From positions 106,354 to 170,353 of the forward strand of contig LLKB01000005.1 in the NCBI GenBank assembly GCA_001414325.1: a stretch of DNA of 64,000 nt, given 5' to 3'. A program made the translations under genes and the position numbers. Below are positions 58,204-64,000 of the stretch, in pieces (position 1 is the first letter of the stretch; every line of letters begins with the position of its first letter). Source of the stretch: Butyribacter intestini. GTDB taxonomy: Bacteria > Bacillota > Clostridia > Lachnospirales > Lachnospiraceae. The notes beneath the pieces are model-generated. The model was not told the DNA's origin. It searched no databases and worked only from the letters and a program-made list of their open reading frames with translations.

Positions 58204-58256
58204 TGACAAAAAAATAAAATAACATTATAGTATTCTAAGTACGAAATCGGACTTAA
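58204..58256 (+). promoter_or_regulatory. marR promoter and overlapping palindromic operator
   Basis: TTGACA (58204..58209), 17 bp, TATAGT (58227..58232). Overlapping the expected start is the imperfect palindrome TAAGTACGA-AA-TCGGACTTA (58237..58256; eight of nine positions pair). A MarR dimer bound there would block initiation, which suggests autorepression. Confidence 0.7.
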
Positions 58257-58276
58257 GATAAGGAGCTGATATTATT

Positions 58277-58759
58277 ATGAAAAATATACCTGTATATAAA
58301 GATATTCATTCTGATGAAAAACCGGTTATAAGTAAACCGCTTTTGGAATTTAATAAATTTTACAAAGAATTAAATGACCTTTATCACGAAACAGCCTTAA
58401 ATGCAGGTCTTTCCGAAAGTTCCTTTGACATATTGTACTCGGTCTTTGAACTCGGTGACGGCTGCCTGCAAAGTGACATACAAAAAATTTCTTTTTTGCC
58501 AAAGCAGACTATCAATTCTTCGATACACAAACTTGAAAAAGAGGGATATATATATTTTTCAGATGGAAAAGGCCGCTCAAAGCACATAAATCTGACACCG
58601 ACAGGCAAACTACTTATACAGGAAAAGATATATCCCATAGTAAAGTGCGAAAACAATTCCTTTTCTTCATTAAACAAAGAAGAACAGAAACTTTTACTTA
58701 GTATGTGCAAAAAATACATCATATCGCTGCACAATGAATTTAATAAGCTCAACGAATAA
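58277..58759 (+). CDS. MarR family transcriptional regulator
   Basis: 160 residues. The winged helix-turn-helix spans about 45-115, with LQSDIQKISFLPKQTINSSIHKLEKEGYIYFS as the recognition part and DGKGRSKHINLTPTGK as the wing. A dimerising helical C-terminus follows. It is encoded 86 bp before a MATE pump on the same strand, so it most likely represses that pump and itself until a ligand binds. AAGGAG precedes the ATG. The ligand is unknown. Confidence 0.9.
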   Translation: MKNIPVYKDIHSDEKPVISKPLLEFNKFYKELNDLYHETALNAGLSESSFDILYSVFELGDGCLQSDIQKISFLPKQTINSSIHKLEKEGYIYFSDGKGRSKHINLTPTGKLLIQEKIYPIVKCENNSFSSLNKEEQKLLLSMCKKYIISLHNEFNKLNE

Positions 58760-58845
58760 CTACAAAAGAATAAAATTTAGATTACTTTTGTTTTTGACAA
58801 TCACAATAAATTAATAAACTCAACAAATGACTGCGGAGGTAAATT

Positions 58846-60177
58846 ATGGGTATCCAATTATCGGAACATTTTACATTTAAAAAACTTTTAAAATTTGTAT
58901 ATCCGTCAATAATAATGATGATATTTACATCAATATACAGTGTCGTTGACGGATTATTTGTATCAAACTTTGTTGGCAAGACGGCGCTCGCTGCTATCAA
59001 TCTCATACTCCCTTTAATTATGGGACTAAGTGCTCTCGGCTTTATGATGGGAACAGGCGGAAGTGCCATAGTTGCAAAAACACTCGGTGAAAAGAAAAAC
59101 AAAAAAGCAAACGAATATTTTTCATTGATAGTTTACACGACTATAATCGGCGGTTTATTTTTTGCCGTTCTCGGTGCCATCTTAGTCCGTCCCGTAAGCA
59201 TCGCTTTAGGTGCAACCGGTGAACTTCTCGACAACTGTGTACTGTACGGACGAATAAGTTTTATATCTCTTATGCCGTTTATGCTCCAAAATGTTTTCCA
59301 AAGTTTCTTTGTTACTGCCGAAAAACCAAAACTCGGACTTATGGTAATCGTTGCCGCCGGTCTTACAAACATGGTGCTCGACTATGTTTTCATCGCCGTA
59401 CTCGGCTTTGGTTTAAAAGGAGCTGCAATAGCAACCGTATGCGGCGAATGTGTAGGCGGTCTTTTACCACTTGCATATTTTGGCAGACACAACAAAAGTC
59501 CGCTTAAGCTTGGCAAAACACATTTTTACGGCAAAGTCCTTATACGCACCTGCTCTAACGGTTTATCAGAACTTATGACAAACCTGTCAAGTTCCATCGT
59601 AAACTCATTATACAATCTACAGCTCATGAAATTTGCAGGTGAAAACGGTGTTGCCGCCTACGGAACCATAATGTATGTAAACTTTATCTTTGTTGCAATA
59701 TTCATCGGATATTCCATTGGAAGTGCACCTATAATAAGTTACCACTACGGTGCCCAAAACCACAATGAACTTAAAAACCTTTTCCGGAAAAGCCTTACTC
59801 TCATCTGCATATGGGCATTTGCACTTTTTGTACTCGCACAATTCCTCGCCGCACCGGTTTCTAAACTGTTTGTAGGCTATGATCGTTCATTATATAAAAT
59901 GACTGTCATGGGATTTAGAATATATTGCTTTGTATTCCTTATAAACGGCTGCAACATATTTGGCTCATCGTTCTTCACCGCATTAAACAACGGTCCCATA
60001 TCTGCCGCAATATCATTTCTCCGGACGCTCGTATTCCAGTTGTCAGCCGTACTTCTGCTGCCAATGATATTAGGGATAAACGGTATATGGTCATCTGTCG
60101 CAGTCGCCGAACTTCTGACACTGTGCGTCACCATAACTTTCTTTATAAGAAAGAGAAAATATTATCATTATGCGTGA
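58846..60177 (+). CDS. MATE family multidrug/Na+ efflux protein
   Basis: 443 residues with about twelve hydrophobic segments in two pseudo-repeats. The first half begins LLKFVYPSIIMMIFTSIYSVVDG and has GTGGSAIVAKTLGEKK; the second begins near ACSNGLSEL-type text (SNGLSELMTNLSSS) and has GSAPIISYHYGAQNHNELK. It exports cationic compounds against a Na+ or H+ gradient; substrates cannot be read. GGAGG lies six bases before the ATG. It is the second gene of the marR transcript and ends before a symmetrical terminator. Confidence 0.92.
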   Translation: MGIQLSEHFTFKKLLKFVYPSIIMMIFTSIYSVVDGLFVSNFVGKTALAAINLILPLIMGLSALGFMMGTGGSAIVAKTLGEKKNKKANEYFSLIVYTTIIGGLFFAVLGAILVRPVSIALGATGELLDNCVLYGRISFISLMPFMLQNVFQSFFVTAEKPKLGLMVIVAAGLTNMVLDYVFIAVLGFGLKGAAIATVCGECVGGLLPLAYFGRHNKSPLKLGKTHFYGKVLIRTCSNGLSELMTNLSSSIVNSLYNLQLMKFAGENGVAAYGTIMYVNFIFVAIFIGYSIGSAPIISYHYGAQNHNELKNLFRKSLTLICIWAFALFVLAQFLAAPVSKLFVGYDRSLYKMTVMGFRIYCFVFLINGCNIFGSSFFTALNNGPISAAISFLRTLVFQLSAVLLLPMILGINGIWSSVAVAELLTLCVTITFFIRKRKYYHYA

Positions 60178-60278
60178 ACTCAGTAAGAGTATAGAACTAA
60201 AGTTATGCACCCATAAAAAAATTCAATTTAGCAACAAATGATTTTCATGTAAAGATAGCCAAAATAGATTAAAAAATA

Positions 60279-60317
60279 AAACGACGGCCTTGATATTTAA
60301 AATCAAAGTCGCCGTTT
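60279..60317. terminator. Bidirectional terminator between MATE and lgt
   Basis: AAACGACGGCCTTGAT pairs with ATCAAAGTCGCCGTTT with three mismatches around a short loop; A- and T-runs flank it. It serves the convergent MATE and lgt transcripts. The remaining bases of this 234-bp gap show no gene. Confidence 0.7.
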
Positions 60318-60411
60318 CTTTGTGCCTGCTTTTATGTCTGTATTTAATTTCTATCTGTTTTTAACCTTTACCATTATCTGTCTGTAACTTTCTTCTGACC
60401 GCTTTATCACA

Positions 60412-61275
60412 TTATTTGTCTGCAGATTTTTTCTTTTTAAACATCACGACAAGAATAATCGCAGATACAACGGCAACTGCCAAAGATAATACCTGTGATA
60501 CCGCAATATGTGTTCCCGGTATCAAAAGCTGGTCCGTGCGAAGCCCTTCAATCCAGAACCTGCCCAAACCATAACCTAAAAGGTATATAAGAAACAACTG
60601 TCCGTCATATTTTTTCTTTTTGGTAAAAAAGATTATTATCAGTAAAACAACCACATTCCACAATGATTCATATAAAAATGTCGGGTGCACCTGAATGTAC
60701 GAAACATTGTCTATATCAACAAGATGCTTTATCATGTCATGTGTGATATTTGACTGTGCCACATCGCTTCTCTTAAGCTGCATTGCAAAAAGTCCGTTTG
60801 TGTAACCACCAAATGCTTCTCTGTTGAAAAAGTTCCCCCAGCGTCCTATTATCTGTCCGATAAGAAGTCCTGCACACGCAGTATCCACAAGTTTCAAAAA
60901 TGAGACTTTTCTAATCTTTGAGAATACAAATGTTGTTATAACTCCGGCTATCACTCCTCCATAGATAGCCATTCCGCCACCTCTTGTATTGATTATCTCT
61001 TTCAGATGCTTACTGTAATAATCCCAACTAAACACCACATAGTAAACTCTTGCACCTATAACGGCAAATATAATATCCCACAAAGCAAGGTCGAGATACA
61101 TTTCCTTATCCTGCCCTGTTCTCTTTGCCTGCCATGCCGCAATAAGATAGCCACATACCATGCCAAAAGCAATAATGATGCCATAATACGCAATGGCAAA
61201 ACCACCGATTGAAATGCTCTTGCCAAGTTTTTCAATCTCTATCCCTAAATGCGGAAATCTAACATCAGCTCCCAT
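60412..61275 (-). CDS. lgt: Prolipoprotein diacylglyceryl transferase
   Basis: Transfers diacylglyceryl from phosphatidylglycerol to the lipobox Cys of prolipoproteins. 287 residues, about seven helices. The Lgt signature GRWGNFFNREAFGG is near 145-158; GGMAIYGGVIAG and YGLGRFWIEGLR are also typical. The C-terminus is basic. AAGGGGGG precedes the ATG at 61275. ychF ends 26 bp upstream. Confidence 0.95.
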   Translation of the reverse strand: MGADVRFPHLGIEIEKLGKSISIGGFAIAYYGIIIAFGMVCGYLIAAWQAKRTGQDKEMYLDLALWDIIFAVIGARVYYVVFSWDYYSKHLKEIINTRGGGMAIYGGVIAGVITTFVFSKIRKVSFLKLVDTACAGLLIGQIIGRWGNFFNREAFGGYTNGLFAMQLKRSDVAQSNITHDMIKHLVDIDNVSYIQVHPTFLYESLWNVVVLLIIIFFTKKKKYDGQLFLIYLLGYGLGRFWIEGLRTDQLLIPGTHIAVSQVLSLAVAVVSAIILVVMFKKKKSADK

Positions 61276-61301
61276 CAGTTCCCCCCTTAAATGCAATAGT
61301 A

Positions 61302-62402
61302 TTAAACATTAAATCTAAAAAGAACTACATCTCCGTCCTGAACAACATAATCTTTTCCCTCAGAACGCACAAGACCTTTTTCTTTTGCTGCATTCATGCT
61401 GCCCTGCTCCACAAGATTGTCATAACTTACAACTTCAGCTCTGATAAAACCACGCTCAAAGTCAGTATGAATTTTGCCTGCTGCCTGAGGAGCCTTTGTG
61501 CCCTCTGTGATAGTCCATGCTCTTGTTTCATCTTCTCCCGTTGTAAGGAAACTTATCAATCCTAAAAGTTTATAGCTGGCTGCTATAAGTTTGTCAAGTC
61601 CTGACTCAGATAAACCAAGATCCTCTAAAAACTCTTTTTTCTCATCATCTTCTAACTCTGCAATTTCCTGCTCTATCTGTGCACAGATAACAAAAACTCC
61701 TGAGCCCTCTTTAGCAGCATATTCTCTTACTTTTGCAACATATTCATTGTTAGCTGCATCATTCGCCAAATCATCCTCTGAAACATTCGCTGCATATATT
61801 ACAGGCTTATATGTCAAAAGATTAAAACTCTCTAACAGTTCTTCCTCATCCTCATCTTCCGGCTCATATGTCTTTGCAAGATTTCCATCCTCAAGATGCT
61901 TTTTTAACTTCTCAACAAGATTAAACTCTTTAACAAGTGTCTTGTCATTTTTGACACTCTTTGCAAGTTTTGCATATCTGCGGTCTAATATCTCAAGATC
62001 CGAAAATAAAAGCTCTAAGTTGATAGTTTCAATATCACGCAGCGGGTCAATGCTTCCATCTACATGAACGATATTTGTATCATCAAAACAGCGTACCACA
62101 TGAACGATGGCATCAACCTCACGGATATTAGCAAGAAACTGGTTTCCAAGACCCTCGCCCTTTGATGCTCCCTTGACAAGTCCTGCAATATCGACAAACT
62201 CAATAACTGCATGAATAGTCTTTGCAGAATTGTGCATCTGTGTCAAAACATCAAGTCTCTTATCCGGCACCGGAACGACTCCTACATTAGGTTCAATCGT
62301 GCAGAACGGATAATTCGCTGCTTCTGCTGCTCCTGCTTTTGTAAGTGAATTAAATAATGTACTCTTTCCAACATTTGGAAGACCAACAATTCCTAGTTTC
62401 AT
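61302..62402 (-). CDS. ychF: Obg-like ATPase YchF
   Basis: A universally conserved P-loop ATPase that binds ribosomes and is linked to stress responses. 366 residues: G1 [20 protein letters not shown]3 [20 protein letters not shown], an inserted coiled coil, and a C-terminal TGS domain ([26 protein letters not shown]). AGGTAAAAG precedes the ATG. Its 5' leader abuts the integrative element, so the element may have altered its promoter. Confidence 0.95.
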   Translation of the reverse strand: MKLGIVGLPNVGKSTLFNSLTKAGAAEAANYPFCTIEPNVGVVPVPDKRLDVLTQMHNSAKTIHAVIEFVDIAGLVKGASKGEGLGNQFLANIREVDAIVHVVRCFDDTNIVHVDGSIDPLRDIETINLELLFSDLEILDRRYAKLAKSVKNDKTLVKEFNLVEKLKKHLEDGNLAKTYEPEDEDEEELLESFNLLTYKPVIYAANVSEDDLANDAANNEYVAKVREYAAKEGSGVFVICAQIEQEIAELEDDEKKEFLEDLGLSESGLDKLIAASYKLLGLISFLTTGEDETRAWTITEGTKAPQAAGKIHTDFERGFIRAEVVSYDNLVEQGSMNAAKEKGLVRSEGKDYVVQDGDVVLFRFNV

Positions 62403-62419
62403 TTTATCTTTTACCTATC

Positions 62420-62448
62420 CGAAAATCCCATATTTTCATGGGTTTTCG
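62420..62448 (-). terminator. Hairpin between integrase and ychF
   Basis: CGAAAACCCAT pairs with ATGGGATTTTCG (one bulge) around a six-base loop on the minus strand, 31 bp after the integrase stop. There is no long T-run. It may end the integrase transcript or be part of the attachment region. Confidence 0.5.
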
Positions 62449-62463
62449 CCTTTCTATGTTATT

Positions 62464-62487
62464 TTACTACACAATTTACTACACAAT
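62464..62487. repeat. Tandem 12-bp repeat at the integrase 3' end
   Basis: ATTGTGTAGTAA (minus strand) occurs twice without a gap; the first copy contains the integrase stop codon TAG. Tandem arrays at the end of tyrosine-integrase elements can be arm-type binding sites for the integrase N-terminal domain. Confidence 0.5.
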
Positions 62488-63642
62488 TTTTAAGGCTCTT
62501 TCTATCTTTTCTACCTCTTTTACCTTTTCATCTTCTGTCACATGGACATACAGATTCATGGTAATTCCTACATTAGAATGCCCTAATATTACTTGCAAAG
62601 TTTTAGGACGCATATTTCCTTCAATACACCTTGTAGCCATTGTATTCCTTAATACATGCATTGAAAATCTACGAATACCAGCTTTATCACACAACTTAAA
62701 TAGTGTTGTATCGTATGCGGAGTTTTTTGTCGGTTCTCCTTTTCGATTCAAAAACACAAATTCAGAAAAATCCATATTGATAACCTTCAATGTTTTCAAT
62801 TTTTCTTTCTGTGCTTTCAATATTCTAATTGCTTCTTCTGTCAAGGGTACATCCCTATATCCAGATTGGCTTTTTGGTTCACCTATTCTCCACTCTCCTA
62901 CAGAATGCCGATACTCCATTGATCGTCGAATATGTACTACTTTCTTTTCAAAATCAATGTCAGACCATTTAAGACCAATCATTTCTCCTGTTCTTAGTCC
63001 AGTCTGTAATATAAATGCAAATTGATTGTAATTGCTACAGTCTTTCGCTACTTCCAAGAATTTCTTCTGTTCTTCTACTGTCAACACTTGTACTTTCTTT
63101 GGTTCTTTTCCTATATTGTACTTAACTGCTTTCGTTACTGGGTTCTTTAGTATCACATCATTTTCAACTGCATCTGAAAACATACAATACAAAGCAATTC
63201 TTGTCTGATATATTGTTGTAGTCCTATATTTATCCTTCATTTGATTAAGGACATTTTGACAATGCATCGGTTTTACATCTGACAGAATCATATTGCCTAT
63301 GCAACCTTTAATGTTGTGTTCAAACCTTTCTCTGTAATTTCTTATCGTGTTAGGTCTAATACTATCCCCCTTTATATTTTCAAGCCAATACTCAAACCAT
63401 GCTGTGACTGTCATATCACAACAAGCATTGATTCCACCATGTTCATCCTCGAACCTAGCGTCTGCGTACCAATTACGGCATTCTTGTAACTTCGGAAAAT
63501 ATCTCTGAACGGATTTTCCTGTACGTTTGCTGACAAATCTTGCCGTGTACAATCCGTCTTTTCTTTGGCATATTCCTACACCAAGCTCTCTTCCTTTCAA
63601 ATCTTTGCCCGTAAAATCAACTCCTTTCTGCTGTGTAAGCAT
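62479..63642 (-). CDS. int: Tn916-type tyrosine recombinase/integrase
   Basis: Catalyses integration and excision of the element at this edge. 387 residues from the ATG at 63642: an N-terminal arm-binding domain (GRELGVGICQRKDGLYTARF), a SAM-like core-binding domain (about 75-165), and the catalytic domain with Arg217 (TGLRTGE), Lys257 region, His329-x-x-Arg332 (HVLRNT), His355 (LGHSN) and Tyr365 (MNLYVHV). The catalytic residues are intact. A strong AAAGGAG (63621..63627) sits eight bases before ACG (63610..63612), where relatives would begin; the upstream ATG lacks a good site. Confidence 0.9.
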   Translation of the reverse strand: MLTQQKGVDFTGKDLKGRELGVGICQRKDGLYTARFVSKRTGKSVQRYFPKLQECRNWYADARFEDEHGGINACCDMTVTAWFEYWLENIKGDSIRPNTIRNYRERFEHNIKGCIGNMILSDVKPMHCQNVLNQMKDKYRTTTIYQTRIALYCMFSDAVENDVILKNPVTKAVKYNIGKEPKKVQVLTVEEQKKFLEVAKDCSNYNQFAFILQTGLRTGEMIGLKWSDIDFEKKVVHIRRSMEYRHSVGEWRIGEPKSQSGYRDVPLTEEAIRILKAQKEKLKTLKVINMDFSEFVFLNRKGEPTKNSAYDTTLFKLCDKAGIRRFSMHVLRNTMATRCIEGNMRPKTLQVILGHSNVGITMNLYVHVTEDEKVKEVEKIERALKIV

Positions 63643-63704
63643 AAAGAGTTTGATACAGCCTAATATTATATCATAACTTTCGCAAATTTGAAACCACAAA
63701 ATTT

Positions 63705-63914
63705 CTATAGCTCAATGTTCTTTGATATATCCTGTTCAAACTCTTTTCTCTTTACTAATTTTTTATTTCCTACATAAAGTACAAAGTTGCACTTCGGTTG
63801 TTTCAAAAGTTCTTCTATTCTGTTAATCCCTATATTTGAATAGGCTGCCGCCTCTTTTATTGTCATATTCAGTTTTAACCAAAATGGTATTTCTAAAGTC
63901 TTACTGTCTGTCAT
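63705..63914 (-). CDS. xis: Tn916-type excisionase
   Basis: 69 residues resembling Tn916 Xis in layout: IPFWLKLNMTIKEAAAYSNIG (winged helix-turn-helix start), then NFVLYVGNKKLVKRKEFEQDI. It directs the integrase toward excision by bending DNA at the element ends. The ATG has no close ribosome site; AAAGGAG is 18 bases upstream. The frame stays open to the intron end at 63948, so the gene may once have been longer. It ends 62 bp before the integrase ATG. Confidence 0.82.
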   Translation of the reverse strand: MTDSKTLEIPFWLKLNMTIKEAAAYSNIGINRIEELLKQPKCNFVLYVGNKKLVKRKEFEQDISKNIEL

Positions 63915-63947
63915 ACTTATAAAAAAATCACGCTCCTTTATCTCATA

Positions 63948-64000
63948 ATCGAGTAGGAGGAATTTCTCTTAACTGAGAAATTCCGACCTCTCACACCACC
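63948..64000 (-). mobile_element. 3' end (domain VI) of a group II intron, rest beyond the window
   Basis: Minus strand: GGAATTTCTC (63975..63984) pairs with GAGAAATTCC (63959..63968). Below an internal loop AGG pairs with CCT and GAG with CTC, leaving one unpaired A (complement of 63954), seven bases from the predicted 3' end (…CTCGAT, ending 63948). That bulged A at that distance is the branch-point arrangement of domain VI. GGTGGTGT at the very edge would be the end of domain V. The reverse transcriptase lies outside. Confidence 0.7.

Noticed and set aside
1..64000. CRISPR array or defence island
   Set aside because: No regularly spaced direct repeats of 24-40 bp were seen, and no cas, restriction, retron or abortive-infection gene apart from a generic CPBP protease.

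Overview
The window is a low-GC, Gram-positive chromosome segment that reads as Lachnospiraceae (Clostridia). The grounds are the gene order (plsX-acpP-rnc-smc-ftsY; dnaG-rpoD-trmK; YhiN-like-cmk-ispH-S1), the short HisG with HisZ, an Nfn-type transhydrogenase, a DUF5688 gene beside a giant BspA-like surface protein, and a Tn916-type integrase at the right edge. I cannot fix the genus; a chemotaxis gene (cheR) hints at a motile relative of Lachnospira or Roseburia. Almost every gene is on the minus strand. The plus-strand exceptions are tRNA-Arg(CCG) and a MarR-MATE pair.

Layout. 0-4.7 kb: metA, a divergent ligA, rluF and an exported unknown. 4.7-10.8 kb: tRNA-Arg, then a DUF5688 gene followed after 17 bp by a 1628-residue surface protein with leucine-rich, Listeria-Bacteroides and cysteine repeats. 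10.7-11.6 kb: gene-free AT-rich stretch with hairpins. 11.6-14.5 kb: nfnB, nfnA and a CYTH protein. 14.6-20.2 kb: histidine operon hisZ-hisG-hisD-hisB-hisIE plus a 58-residue membrane protein. 20.4-29 kb: ilvA, ftsY, smc, rnc, acpP, plsX. 29.3-46.5 kb: a long co-directional housekeeping run (miaB, dnaG, rpoD, trmK, nucleoside kinase, folD, rimO, pgsA, YhiN-like, cmk, ispH, rpsA, cheR) with a GH13 enzyme and a CPBP protease between miaB and ftsZ. 46.6-58.1 kb: a reduced division and cell-wall cluster (mraZ, rsmH, ftsL, two class B PBPs, mraY, murD, ftsW, ftsQ, ftsZ). 58.2-60.2 kb: MarR-MATE. 60.4-62.4 kb: lgt and ychF. 62.4-64 kb: one end of an integrative element (integrase, excisionase) whose upstream side is interrupted by the 3' end of a group II intron running off the window.

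How the genes work together: the mraZ operon builds and divides the wall, with candidate MraZ boxes in its promoter region. The his operon encodes five polypeptides of the pathway and has an internal hisD promoter sharing a 14-bp start-site motif with ilvA. NfnAB would exchange electrons between NADH, ferredoxin and NADPH.

The most unusual content is small: a 184-bp miniature inverted-repeat element with candidate 8-bp target duplication and a diverged partial copy; a 136-bp hairpin insertion that replaced the C-terminus of cytidylate kinase; a HisA/HisF-like barrel without its catalytic Asp fused to HisIE; an integrase whose ideal ribosome site points at ACG; and the intron end. I see no CRISPR array, toxin-antitoxin pair or recognisable new defence system.
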